DNA of 64,000 nucleotides. It comes from G965240365 sp965240365 (GTDB lineage: Bacteria; Pseudomonadota; Gammaproteobacteria; Eutrophobiales; Eutrophobiaceae). Made by a program: the position numbers and the translations under genes. Location: positions 248,001 through 312,000 of the forward strand of contig OZ251218.1 in assembly GCA_965240365.1 (NCBI GenBank), given 5' to 3'. This document shows, one piece after another, positions 26,957-35,449 of the stretch. Below the pieces are notes generated by a model, which was given only the letters and a program-made list of their open reading frames with translations, did not search any database and was not told the origin of the DNA. How positions within the stretch are numbered: the stretch's first letter is position 1; each line of letters begins with the position of its first letter.

Positions 26957-28279
26957 CTATTTGTAACTGTCGCCCCCCGGGATCCAGTCCGTCCCGGCCA
27001 GCGGCACACCGGCCATCGCGGCGGCTTCGACGGTCAGCGCGACCAGATCTTCCGGCTCAAGATTATGCAGATGCGATTTGCCACAGGCGCGCGCCAGGGT
27101 TTGCGCCTCCAGTGTCATGGTCTGCAACAGATTTTTAATCCGCCGCCCGCCGAGTTCCGGGTCACACCGCCGCGCCAGTTCCGGTTCCTGGGTTGAAATA
27201 CCGGCCGGGCAGCGGCCGAGGTGATAGGCGTCATAATAACCGGGGGCCGTGCCCATCTTGCGGTAATCCTCGGCGTATTTGGGCGAGTTACAGCCTAATG
27301 CGTACATCGCGGCCATGCCGATCGATACGGCATCGGCCCCCAGCGCCATACACTTGGCGACATCGGCGCCGTTGCGGATGCCGCCGGACACAATAAGCTG
27401 TACCTTGCGGTGCATGCCCATATCCTTTAATGCCTCGACGGCGATGCGTACCGCTGGCAAGGTCGGAATACCGACATGCTCAATAAACACATCCTGGGTC
27501 GCCGCCGTGCCGCCCTGCATACCGTCAACCACGATCACATCGGCCCCGGCCTTGACCGCCAGTTGCACATCATAGCGCGTGCGGGTCGCGCCGATCTTCA
27601 CATAAACCGGTTTTTCCCAGTCCGTGATCTCGCGGATCTCCGCGAGCTTGATCGCCAGATCATCGGGGCCGGTCCAGTCCGGATGCCGGCAGGCGCTGCG
27701 TTGATCAATCCCCTTTGGCAGGGTGCGCATTTCCGCCACCCGGTCGCTGATCTTGTGGCCCAGCAACATGCCGCCGCCGCCGGGCTTCGCGCCCTGCCCG
27801 CAGACGACTTCTATCGCGTCGGCCTGGCGTAAATCATCCGGGTTCATACCGTAGCGTGAAGGCAACATCTGATAGACCAGGGTTTCCGAAGAGCGGCGTT
27901 CCTCCGCGGTCATGCCGCCGTCACCGGTCGTGGTCGAGGTGCCCATGGCCGCCGCGCCCTTGCCCAGGGCATCCTTGGCCTCGGCCGACAGGGCGCCGAA
28001 GCTCATGCCGGCGATGGTGATCGGTATCTTCAAGTGCAGCGGTTTTTTCGCATGGCGCGCGCCGAGCCTGACATCGGTATCGCAACGTTCACGATAGCCT
28101 TCCAGCGGATAGCGCGACATGCTGGCGCCTAAAAACAATAAATCGTCAAAGTGCGGCAGCCTGCGCCGCGCGCCCCCGCCACGGATACTGTAGATGCCTT
28201 CGGTCGCGGCGCGCTGGATTTCCTGAATGGTATGCCGGTTCCAGATATACGATTCCTGCAACACGGGGTCTTCATTCAT
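26957..28279 (-). CDS. mgsC: Glutamate-synthase-like FMN subunit (MgsC/GlxD), copy 2, with altered Fe-S ligands
   Basis: A 440-aa FMN-domain subunit paralogous to the protein at 14093. Shared motifs are GMSFGALSAEAKDALGKGAA, TTGDGGMTAEER and KIGATRTRYDV. GMQGGTAATQDVFIEHVG replaces the GMEGGTGAGP of copy 1. Where copy 1 has GYCYHCHTGRCP, this copy has GYYDAYHLGRCP: two of the three clustered cysteines are Tyr, so a normal [3Fe-4S] cluster is unlikely unless other ligands serve. The start at 28279 (MNEDPVLQESY) has GGAG 9 nt upstream; the open frame reaches 28372. It follows mgsB2 by 79 bp. Confidence 0.83.
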   Translation of the reverse strand: MNEDPVLQESYIWNRHTIQEIQRAATEGIYSIRGGGARRRLPHFDDLLFLGASMSRYPLEGYRERCDTDVRLGARHAKKPLHLKIPITIAGMSFGALSAEAKDALGKGAAAMGTSTTTGDGGMTAEERRSSETLVYQMLPSRYGMNPDDLRQADAIEVVCGQGAKPGGGGMLLGHKISDRVAEMRTLPKGIDQRSACRHPDWTGPDDLAIKLAEIREITDWEKPVYVKIGATRTRYDVQLAVKAGADVIVVDGMQGGTAATQDVFIEHVGIPTLPAVRIAVEALKDMGMHRKVQLIVSGGIRNGADVAKCMALGADAVSIGMAAMYALGCNSPKYAEDYRKMGTAPGYYDAYHLGRCPAGISTQEPELARRCDPELGGRRIKNLLQTMTLEAQTLARACGKSHLHNLEPEDLVALTVEAAAMAGVPLAGTDWIPGGDSYK

Positions 28280-28358
28280 ATCGGCTTGCTCCTTTGTTTG
28301 AATTGTGGGTTCCTGCGCCTGCTCTCGGGCTTGATCGCGCCACCTGCCCGGCCGCGAT

Positions 28359-29039
28359 CTACAAGGCCGCATGATCGATCTTGAAGTTATACAGGGTCCT
28401 TGCCGGCCCGTAGAGCCTGAATTTTTTCCAGTCGGCCTTTATCCCGGCCCTGTCAAGCAGGGACTGCAGGGTTTCGGTCTGTTCCGGCCCCATCTCTTTC
28501 GCTTCGCAATCATGGCCCAGGCTCTTTACCTCGCCCCGCACAAAAATCTGCAACTCAAGGATAGAATCGCCCAGCGCATCCCCGGCGTCGCCGCAGATCA
28601 CCATGTTGCCCGCCTGACCCAAAAAGGCGCACATGTGCCCGGCCGAACCGCCCACGACAATATCGACCCCCTTCATGGATATGCCGCAACGCGCGGCGGC
28701 GTCGCCTTCGACCACGACCAGACCACCGCGGCCGCTGGCGCCGGTATATTGGGAGGCGTTGCCCTTGACCCGCACCACGCCGGACATGATGTTCTCGGCC
28801 AGCCCGGCGCCGGCATTGCCGTTGACGGTGATACGCGCGTGTTTATTCATGCCGCCGGCATAATGCCCGGCATGACCGGCTATGGCGATGTCCGCCTCGG
28901 CATCGACACCGACCGCGATATTATGCTTGCCGTTTGGATGCAGGATTCTAAAACGCTTGTCGCTGTCTTTATGGTTGAGCTTATGCAGCCTGGCGTTCAA
29001 CTCGCGCACGGCCTGTTTATCCAGATCGATTTCCTGCAT
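28359..29039 (-). CDS. mgsB: Glutamate-synthase-like GXGXG subunit (MgsB/GlxC), copy 2
   Basis: A 226-aa beta-helix subunit with the regular glycine pattern of the GltB C-terminal domain (GNAGAGLAENIMSGVVRVKG, GRGGLVVVEGDAAARCGISM, GVDIVVGGSAGHMCAFLG, GNMVICGDAGDALGDS). Its start ATG overlaps the stop of the small HTH gene by one base (TAATG), so translation of this subunit is probably coupled to that of the HTH protein. It is shorter than copy 1 at the N-terminus. Confidence 0.84.
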   Translation of the reverse strand: MQEIDLDKQAVRELNARLHKLNHKDSDKRFRILHPNGKHNIAVGVDAEADIAIAGHAGHYAGGMNKHARITVNGNAGAGLAENIMSGVVRVKGNASQYTGASGRGGLVVVEGDAAARCGISMKGVDIVVGGSAGHMCAFLGQAGNMVICGDAGDALGDSILELQIFVRGEVKSLGHDCEAKEMGPEQTETLQSLLDRAGIKADWKKFRLYGPARTLYNFKIDHAAL

Positions 29040-29320
29040 TACCGCCGGCCCCGAACCGATTGTGTGTTTATGCTTACTCCAAGCGCCATCAATGCCACCT
29101 GCAGGCGGGAGCGCGCCCGCAGCTTCCGCATCAGATTCTTGACATGGATCTTTACGGTGCCTTCACAGATGCCCAGCTCTCTGGCGATCATCTTGTTGCT
29201 CATCCCGGCCGTGATCAGCCGTTGTATTTCCTGCTCTCTGGCCGTTAGCGGATGCGCGCTGTCATTGTTTATTTGAGGCTCGGTAGCGCCTTGCGTATGG
29301 ATTAATGCCGGATTATTCAT
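29039..29320 (-). CDS. Stand-alone LuxR-type helix-turn-helix protein coupled between two synthase subunits
   Basis: A 93-aa protein that is little more than a GerE/LuxR DNA-binding domain: LTAREQEIQRLITAGMSNKM, ARELGICEGTVKIHVKNLMR and KLRARSRLQVALMALG. There is no receiver or ligand domain. The start at 29320 overlaps the mgsA2 stop as ATGA, and its stop overlaps the mgsB2 start as TAATG. It is thus translationally coupled on both sides inside an enzyme operon. The upstream ATG at 29338 is less likely. It probably regulates this operon or a related one. Truncation from a longer regulator is possible, but the tight couplings argue for a functional gene. Confidence 0.8.
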   Translation of the reverse strand: MNNPALIHTQGATEPQINNDSAHPLTAREQEIQRLITAGMSNKMIARELGICEGTVKIHVKNLMRKLRARSRLQVALMALGVSINTQSVRGRR

Positions 29321-30222
29321 TGTGATGACCTCTGCCAACTGTAGATTTTTGCCGGTTCGGGTTCCCAGATTCGGGCGTTCTCTACGCCGGGCAAACAGGC
29401 GATGGAACGAAATTCGGAGGCCATGGCCACCCAGTCCCCGGTCTCGGCCAGAATGGCGGGCTTGGCGCCGATAGGGTCGCGCATCACGGCAAAGCCGTCA
29501 TGGGTCCCGATCGCAAAGGTATAGAAACCGTCCAGGTCTTCCAGGCCTTCGGCCAACGCCTCGTCCAGCGTCGCGCCCTGTTGCAATTTCCAGGTCAGGT
29601 ATCCGGCCGCCACTTCGCTGTCGTTTTCGGTCTGGAATGTCACGCCTTCCCTTTGCAGGGCCCGGCGCAGACGATTGTGATTAGATAAAGAGCCGTTGTG
29701 CACGAGGCAGAGGTCTTCACCGGTCGAGAAAGGATGGGAGGCCGATGTGCTGACCGCGCTCTCGGTCGCCATGCGGGTATGGCCGAGCGCATGAGTGCCG
29801 GACATGCCCTCTACTTCAAAGCGCCGGATGACATCCCGCGGCAGCCCCTGCTCTTTGTAGATGACGATATTGGTGCCGGAACTGGTCATGTACAACTCCG
29901 GGTGTTCATGCTGCAACCAGCCCTGCAGGGTCTTGGCAGCGGCCCGCACCGTTAAAACGGCATGATTGCTCTTGATCTCGACCGCCGAGTCCGCGCCGAA
30001 GACCTCCTTGAGCCCGGCGCCGAGTCTCTCCCAGGAATAATCGGGGTCGATTGAAAGCACGGTGATCCGGGTCATGCCCTCGGCCGCGGTATCGCCGTAA
30101 ATGGCAATACCGGCGCTGTCCGGCCCGCGCTCGGTCATTTCGACCAGCATGGGCGACAACAAGGCCCCGAGTTTATCTTCCAGCTCGGGCGCCTTGATAA
30201 AAATTCCGACAATTCCGCACAT
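29317..30222 (-). CDS. mgsA: Glutamate-synthase-like class II amidotransferase subunit (MgsA/GlxB), copy 2
   Basis: A 301-aa Ntn-type amidotransferase with nucleophile Cys2 (MCGIVGIFIK), ERGPDSAGIAIYG, GHTRMATESAVSTSASHPF, LVHNGSLSNHN and NDSEVAAGY. It opens the second synthase operon and ends in an ATGA overlap with the HTH gene. A 10-bp-arm inverted repeat lies about 57-83 bp upstream of the start, a candidate operator. As in copy 1, the substrate could be gamma-glutamylmethylamide or glutamine. Confidence 0.84.
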   Translation of the reverse strand: MCGIVGIFIKAPELEDKLGALLSPMLVEMTERGPDSAGIAIYGDTAAEGMTRITVLSIDPDYSWERLGAGLKEVFGADSAVEIKSNHAVLTVRAAAKTLQGWLQHEHPELYMTSSGTNIVIYKEQGLPRDVIRRFEVEGMSGTHALGHTRMATESAVSTSASHPFSTGEDLCLVHNGSLSNHNRLRRALQREGVTFQTENDSEVAAGYLTWKLQQGATLDEALAEGLEDLDGFYTFAIGTHDGFAVMRDPIGAKPAILAETGDWVAMASEFRSIACLPGVENARIWEPEPAKIYSWQRSSQ

Positions 30223-30278
30223 TGCTCCCCCTGCATAGTATTGGCGATCAGGTCTGATGCCTACAGCACCTTCGATAA

Positions 30279-30305
30279 TATATTATTCATCTGGCGAATA
30301 ATATA
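30279..30305. promoter_or_regulatory. Inverted repeat, candidate operator of the second mgs operon
   Basis: TATATTATTC and GAATAATATA are perfect 10-bp arms around the 7-bp spacer ATCTGGC, upstream of mgsA2 and downstream of the XRE-cupin regulator gene. This AT-rich dyad is a plausible binding site for that regulator or for the HTH protein. Confidence 0.55.
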
Positions 30306-30451
30306 AGGCTTTTTGAGGTCGTTCTATTGGCCTTCCGCTAATCTGAAAACGACTTGAATTGAGTTTAGTAGAGGATATGGCCGCTGTCAACTTTGAGTAA
30401 TATAATATTATTATCAGGAATATTAAGTTCATCCGCAAGGTCAGGCAGCGC

Positions 30452-31105
30452 TTATTCTTCCAGATTGGGCCGATAGATACAGGCCAGTAGCCGGATCGGG
30501 AGCCGGAGCAATTCCTCCGGCCCATGCGGCGCGTCCGAGTCAAAAAACAGCGAATCGCCCGGCTGCATCAAATAGGTCTCATTGCCATGCCGGTAGATGA
30601 CTTCCCCCTCCAGCAGATAGATAAATTCAACGCCGGTATGCTGAAACAGCGGAAAGACCTCGGATTGATCGGTCAAGGTGATCAGATAGGGTTCCAGTGA
30701 CGCCAGCCGGTTGATATTGTGCCCGAGCAGTTGATACTGATGCCCGGCGCGCGTGCCCCGGCGTTCAATCAACAGGCCCTTGCCCGACTTTACAAAACTG
30801 CAATCACGCTGTTCTTCATATTTTCTGAACAAGGACGTGACCGGGACATTCAACGCCCTGGCCAGGGCATACAGGGTCCCGAGCGAAGGCGCGGTCACGC
30901 CGCGCTCGATCTTCGACAACATGCCCTGCGACAGGCCGGCCTGCTTGGCCACTTCGCCGGCCGTCATCTTAAGCTGCTTGCGAAACGTGCGGATCTGCGA
31001 GCCGACAGCCATCTCCAGTTGTTTTTCCCCGGCCTCATCCGCCGCCAGATTTATAAATCCCGGGGTAGTTTCGCTGTTATAATCGTGTTTTAGGCTATTG
31101 GACAT
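30452..31105 (-). CDS. XRE-family regulator with C-terminal cupin domain
   Basis: A 217-aa regulator of the PuuR/SutR type. The HTH at about residues 38-92 is IRTFRKQLKMTAGEVAKQAG followed by LSQGMLSKIERGVTAPSLGT. A cupin domain follows at about 140-205 (FPLFQHTGVEFIYLLEGEVI, YLMQPGDSLFFDSDAPHGPE). Such proteins often sense small amines, amino acids or derivatives. The start at 31105 (MSNSLKHDY) is chosen because GGAA lies 7 nt upstream; the frame opens at 31126. It sits between the second mgs operon (same strand, downstream) and the divergent amidotransferase genes, so it is placed to control both. Confidence 0.83.
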   Translation of the reverse strand: MSNSLKHDYNSETTPGFINLAADEAGEKQLEMAVGSQIRTFRKQLKMTAGEVAKQAGLSQGMLSKIERGVTAPSLGTLYALARALNVPVTSLFRKYEEQRDCSFVKSGKGLLIERRGTRAGHQYQLLGHNINRLASLEPYLITLTDQSEVFPLFQHTGVEFIYLLEGEVIYRHGNETYLMQPGDSLFFDSDAPHGPEELLRLPIRLLACIYRPNLEE

Positions 31106-31270
31106 TGTGTAATTCCGTATCATCAATACACGGGTTGACCGCCGCTCTGCGGCCGCGCCCCGAGTTTAGACGCCGCGCGCCGGAATACTTATACCCATTT
31201 GGAGATATAGTGTTTCATTCTTGCGCCATCTAAACTTGATGTTTCCATCAAAGACGGGCCATGATAACCC

Positions 31271-31996
31271 ATGAAAGTGCTTGTATTTCAACATATTGCC
31301 ATAGAGCATCCCGGCATCTTCCGTGACTTTCTGAGAGAAGACGGCATAGCATGGGACACCGTTGAACTGGATATGGGCGCCGCCATCCCGGAACTGGAGG
31401 ATTATGCCGCGCTGATTGTCATGGGCGGGCCGATGGATGTCTGGCAAGAGCGGGAACACCCCTGGCTGATAGCTGAAAAGCAGGCCATCCGCCGGGCCAT
31501 CATGGATTTAAAGATGCCCTTCCTGGGCTTTTGCCTTGGGCATCAGCTTATGGCTGACGCGCTGGGCGGCAAAGTCGGCAAGATGAGCGAGCCGGAAGTG
31601 GGCATTCTGGAGGTTGAACTGACTTCGGCGGGTCGGGCCGCACAAATCCTTGCCGGCCTGCCCGCAACATTCAAAAGCCTGCAATGGCACGGGGCCGAGA
31701 TCTGCGAGGCGCCGCCGGACAGCCTGATACTGGCGCGCTCGCCGCTGTGCGGCATACAGGCGCTGCAATACGGCGAGTCTGCATTCAGCCTGCAATTCCA
31801 TATTGAAATAATCGATTCGACCGTGGCCGATTGGGGCAAGATACCGGCCTACAAACAGGCGCTTGAACAGACACTGGGGCCGGGTTCGCTGGAAAGATTA
31901 GGGGCCGAAACGCATGAACAGATGGATGATTTTAATCACTCGGCCAGATTGATCTATGACAACTTTATCTCTGCCGTAAAAAAACGTTCGGCATGA
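31271..31996 (+). CDS. Class I glutamine amidotransferase-like protein
   Basis: A 241-aa protein of the GATase1 (GMP-synthase-like) family. The catalytic triad is visible: nucleophile Cys in LGFCLGHQLMA, then His and Glu in FSLQFHIEI. The oxyanion-region motif is VMGGPMDVWQ. Stand-alone members hydrolyse glutamine or gamma-glutamyl compounds. It diverges from the XRE-cupin regulator and overlaps the next small gene as ATGA. A second amidotransferase follows at 32202. Next to a gamma-glutamylmethylamide module, a gamma-glutamyl-amide hydrolase role is attractive but unproven. Confidence 0.8.
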   Translation: MKVLVFQHIAIEHPGIFRDFLREDGIAWDTVELDMGAAIPELEDYAALIVMGGPMDVWQEREHPWLIAEKQAIRRAIMDLKMPFLGFCLGHQLMADALGGKVGKMSEPEVGILEVELTSAGRAAQILAGLPATFKSLQWHGAEICEAPPDSLILARSPLCGIQALQYGESAFSLQFHIEIIDSTVADWGKIPAYKQALEQTLGPGSLERLGAETHEQMDDFNHSARLIYDNFISAVKKRSA

Positions 31997-32175
31997 AACC
32001 CGTCACGGCCGGCATCTTCCTGTTTATCGTTATCATACTCTGCGGCTATGTGGTTTCAAGCAGCACCGGGGTATATAAGATTGCCGGTTTCAGTCTGGGT
32101 ATCCTGGCGACATTGGCCGCAATTTACCTGCACAGAAAAACCCGCAATGAGAATGGCAGTAAAGGGCATTTCTAA
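31993..32175 (+). CDS. Small two-helix membrane protein between two amidotransferase genes
   Basis: A 60-aa protein with two hydrophobic segments (GIFLFIVIILCGYVV and IAGFSLGILATLAAIYL) and a basic hydrophilic tail. The ATG overlaps the stop of the upstream amidotransferase as ATGA, which suggests a real, coupled gene. No family recognised. Confidence 0.55.
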   Translation: MKPVTAGIFLFIVIILCGYVVSSSTGVYKIAGFSLGILATLAAIYLHRKTRNENGSKGHF

Positions 32176-32201
32176 AATCTGAATAACAGCCCGTGGGCCT
32201 T

Positions 32202-32906
32202 ATGAAACCGATTTACATATTTCGGCATGAAGACTGGATTCAGGCCGGGCGGTTTACCGAAGTGCTCGACAAACAGGGCATGGATTACAAAATCATTGCC
32301 ATCGACCGGGGCGATCCGGTACCCGCGGATACTGGCGCGATGTCCGCCCTGGTCTTCCTCGGTGGGACCATGAGTGTCAATGACGGGCATGACTGGCTGG
32401 CCGCTGAACTCAGGCTGATTCGGAAGGCCGCAGACAAGGGCCTGCCGCTCTTGGGGCATTGCCTGGGTTCACAATTAATCAGCAAGGCTCTGGGCACAAC
32501 GGTGCAAACCATGCCCGAGAACGAGATCGGCTGGCATCCCATAAGAGCGGCCGCAAACAACACAAGCCGGGAATGGCTTGGTGATCTGCCGGAGCAACTC
32601 GAAGTCATGGCCTGGCACCATGACGAATTCTCACTGCCCGAGGGCGCGGTGCAACTGTTTGCCAGCCCTTACTGTCAATGCCATGCCTTCGTGCTCGATC
32701 ATACCCTGGCCACGGTCGCCCATATCGAAGTAACCGTTGCCATGTTAAACGTCTGGCTCCACAAGTACGGTCACGACATAAAACCCAACGGCGCCAGCGT
32801 GCAATCGATCGCGCAGATTCGCCATAATATGGCGGCGCGGGTTGCAAAGATGCATCAATTGACGGATCGGCTTTATCAAAAGTGGCTACAAAATATTACC
32901 GATTAA
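32202..32906 (+). CDS. Second class I glutamine amidotransferase-like protein
   Basis: A 234-aa GATase1 protein. The nucleophile is in LLGHCLGSQLISKAL; His-Glu is in TVAHIEVTVA; the oxyanion motif is LGGTMSVNDGHDW; AWHHDEF is a family motif. The start at 32202 (MKPIYIFRHEDW) is preferred over the in-frame GTG at 32193 because the protein then begins at the first conserved strand; neither has a strong ribosome-binding site. It is a diverged relative of the protein at 31271, and the two probably share a transcript with the small membrane protein. Confidence 0.78.
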   Translation: MKPIYIFRHEDWIQAGRFTEVLDKQGMDYKIIAIDRGDPVPADTGAMSALVFLGGTMSVNDGHDWLAAELRLIRKAADKGLPLLGHCLGSQLISKALGTTVQTMPENEIGWHPIRAAANNTSREWLGDLPEQLEVMAWHHDEFSLPEGAVQLFASPYCQCHAFVLDHTLATVAHIEVTVAMLNVWLHKYGHDIKPNGASVQSIAQIRHNMAARVAKMHQLTDRLYQKWLQNITD

Positions 32907-32984
32907 TTCAAAAGGCGATATCTGCCATACCGAGAATCTTTAAGTGCCAAAAACCGGCCTCTCTTCTATCCTAATCACCTGAAT

Positions 32985-33960
32985 CTAAAGTTCGTCACAT
33001 AGGTTTGGCTGAGTTCGCAGGCAGAAGCGCTTGACGGATGCGAGGATTTCATCGGCTGATTTGACCCATTTGCAGGGTTTAGGGTTTTCATCATGCGCCT
33101 TGATGAACGCGGCGATGTCGGCCTCCAGTTCGGCAATAGAGCAATGAACGCCCCGTTGCAATTGTTTACGGGTCAACTCTGCAAACCATCGCCCGACCTG
33201 ATTGACCCAACTTGCCGAGGTAGGTGTGAAGTGAATATGCCAGTGCGGGCGGCGGGCGAGCCAGGCCTTGATCTTCGGTGCCTTAATGGGTGGCGTAGTT
33301 ATCCATCACCAGATGCACGTCCGGCCCCTCTGGCATAGCGGCATCAAGCCTTTTCAGGAAGTCCAGAAACTCAGTCGCCCGGTGGCGCTGTTAGCATTTG
33401 CCGACCACCGCTCCTGTTGCGACATCGAGGGCGGCAAACAGCGAAGTGGTCCCATGCCGGACATAGGTGTAGGTTCTCTGCTCGGCGACACCCGGCGCCA
33501 TCGGCAAAACCGGTTGCTCGCGATCTGTCGACGAACAACGGGTCGGTGGAAAGTTTGAATGTCTCGCTCCGGTGCGGTTGAAGGCCGAAAGCGGTCCAGA
33601 TTCGGCGGCCATGCAACGGGTCGACCAATGGGTGGCGTCCTTCGGAGTAGAGTTCAATGTGCGCTCGACCAACCCGGCCACCTGATCGTCTGACACCGTG
33701 CGCGGACGGTCAGACCGGTATTCGTCGGTGAGACCTTCGATTCGCTCGCGCATAAAACGCCTGCGCCATTTGCCGACCGTGTGCTCATGCACGCCAAGCC
33801 GGGCGCCGACCTCCTTGCTTTGCAGTCCCTGCGCACAGAGCAGGAGCATCCGGTAGCGCTCTGAAAGCGAGCGCGCCGCTTTATGCCGACAAACCTGCCC
33901 CTCCAGAAAAGCTCGCTCATCGTCGCTCAGAACAACTTCATCCGCCACACGGCCTAACAT
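32985..33960 (-). pseudogene. IS630-family transposase remnant
   Basis: The N-terminal part (start 33960, MLGRVADEVVLSDDERAFLE) has the HTH LQSKEVGARLGVHEHTVGKW and RPRTVSDDQVAGLVERTL. The frame is then scrambled, with frameshifts and lost segments around GLQPHRSETFKLSTDPLFV. The core RTYTYVRHGTTSLFAALDVA is followed by another stop, and the C-terminus (QLQRGVHCSIAELEADIAAF to DEILASVKRF) reads in yet another frame at 32985-33176. IS630 transposases are about 340-360 aa with a DDE triad; this copy has several disruptions and must be inactive. No clear terminal repeats were found at its edges. Confidence 0.85.
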
Positions 33961-34263
33961 CGTATCATCTCCCGAAAACGCTCGAAAACAATAATACGAA
34001 CTGCGGGAATGTATTACAAAAACCAATGGATTCCGGCTTTCGCCGGAATGACGGCGGGGGTGTAATCTGCGTAACCTGCCTATAGCAGGCAGGTCTGCAA
34101 ATTCCCTGCCTGATTCGCCTCATAGGTATTGACCCCGGATACTGTCCTTGCCCTCTCGCCGCTGACCTGTCATCCTCGGCGGCTGATTTTAGGCCCGCCT
34201 GCCTGCTTCCTTGCGGGTGTGAAGATAAATGACGGCTTCGCAAATATTAGAGATCCCCTGAAT
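33961..34263. repeat. Repeat-rich spacer downstream of the IS630 relic
   Basis: Contains a GGATTCCGGCTTTCGCCGGAATGACGG inverted repeat (34026-34054), a small palindrome (34074-34094) and one copy of the motif CTGATTCGCCTCATAGGTATTGA (34110-34132). No gene recognised; an open frame running through it into the MFS gene is not supported before 34264. Confidence 0.55.
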
Positions 34264-35430
34264 ATGATCAAGGTTGACGGCCTGCCGTATTGGCGCTTGT
34301 CCGGTTTTTACTTTTTGTTTTTTCTGAGCCTCGGCGCCTTTATGCCGTATTGGTCTTTGTATCTCAAGTCTCTGGGTATGACGGCCGGGGCGATCGGTAT
34401 ATTGTCAGCCATGGTGGTCGTCACCCGAATCTTTTCCTCTTTTCTGTGGGGCTGGGTTGTGGATTACAGCGGCAAACGCCGGCAGGTGATTCGTTGGAGC
34501 TCGCTGTTTTCGCTGTTGTCTTTCTCTTTGCTGTTGTTTTATCAGGACTTCGGCGCCCTGCTGGTGATCCTGTTTGTCTTCTCGATATTCTGGAGCGCGG
34601 CCCTGCCGCAGATCGAGGCGGTCACGCTGTCGCATCTGGGGGAGGCCAGTGACCGCTACACGGTCGTCAGGCTGTGGGGGTCAATCGGTTTTATCGTGTC
34701 GGTATTGTTGCTGGGCCGGTTTTTTGATCAAAACCCGATCTATCTGTTGACGCCGATATTGATCCTGTCGCTGCTGTTGGTGTGGTTGCAAAGTCTGGCT
34801 ATCCCGGATTTTCATTGCCCGTCAGCCGGGACAGGCGGCGTGCGGTTCAGATCAACCCTGTTAAAACCGCCCGTCATGGCCTTGCTGACCGTGTGTTTTT
34901 TGATGCAGGCCAGTCATGGGGCGTATTACACTTTTTTTTCTATTTATCTTGAGCAATATCATTACAGCACCGGCTTTATCGGCGCGGCCTGGGCGCTGGG
35001 CGTGTTTGCCGAGGTGCTGGTCTATGTTTTTATCCATCGGGTGATCGGCCGTTTCGGCCTGCGCCGGCTGATGTTACTGGCCTTGCTGTTGACAACGCTG
35101 CGCTGGTGCTTGACCGCCGGTCTGGCGGAATACGTGGCCGTGCTGGTGTTTGCCCAATGTCTGCACGCCGCCAGTTTCGGTGTTTATCATGCCGTTGCCA
35201 TTCAGTATGTGCACCGCATATTCAAGGGCAATCATCAGGGCAGGGGGCAGGCGCTCTACAGTAGTATCAGTTTTGGCGCGGGCCCGGCCGCGGGCAGCCT
35301 GCTGAGCGGCTATCTATGGGAGATACTGGGCGCGATGCAGACTTTTGCGTTTGCGGCTTTGTTAAGCGCGGCAGGCTTTGCCATCGCCTGGTTCCGGCTG
35401 CGCGAGCCAGGGAGTCCGGGCGGGACTTAA
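34264..35430 (+). CDS. MFS transporter, HcaT/nucleoside-permease-like
   Basis: A 388-aa twelve-helix inner-membrane transporter of the MFS_1_like group (relatives of HcaT and LacY). The start at 34264 (MIKVDGLPYWRLSGFYF) is chosen because the longer frame to 34129 runs through repeat sequence and lacks hydrophobic structure. AFMPYWSLYLKSLGMTAG forms the first helices, and GWVVDYSGKRRQV is the cytoplasmic MFS loop between TM2 and TM3. The C-terminal half repeats the fold (ALYSSISFGAGPAAGSLLSG). The substrate is unknown. It converges with tldD, leaving 19 bp between the genes. Confidence 0.85.
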   Translation: MIKVDGLPYWRLSGFYFLFFLSLGAFMPYWSLYLKSLGMTAGAIGILSAMVVVTRIFSSFLWGWVVDYSGKRRQVIRWSSLFSLLSFSLLLFYQDFGALLVILFVFSIFWSAALPQIEAVTLSHLGEASDRYTVVRLWGSIGFIVSVLLLGRFFDQNPIYLLTPILILSLLLVWLQSLAIPDFHCPSAGTGGVRFRSTLLKPPVMALLTVCFLMQASHGAYYTFFSIYLEQYHYSTGFIGAAWALGVFAEVLVYVFIHRVIGRFGLRRLMLLALLLTTLRWCLTAGLAEYVAVLVFAQCLHAASFGVYHAVAIQYVHRIFKGNHQGRGQALYSSISFGAGPAAGSLLSGYLWEILGAMQTFAFAALLSAAGFAIAWFRLREPGSPGGT

Positions 35431-35449
35431 TCAGAGTTGCCGGCGAAAC

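Noticed and set aside
32985..33960. Active IS630 insertion sequence
   Set aside because: Reading frame is broken several times and part of the catalytic core is missing; no clear terminal repeats found.
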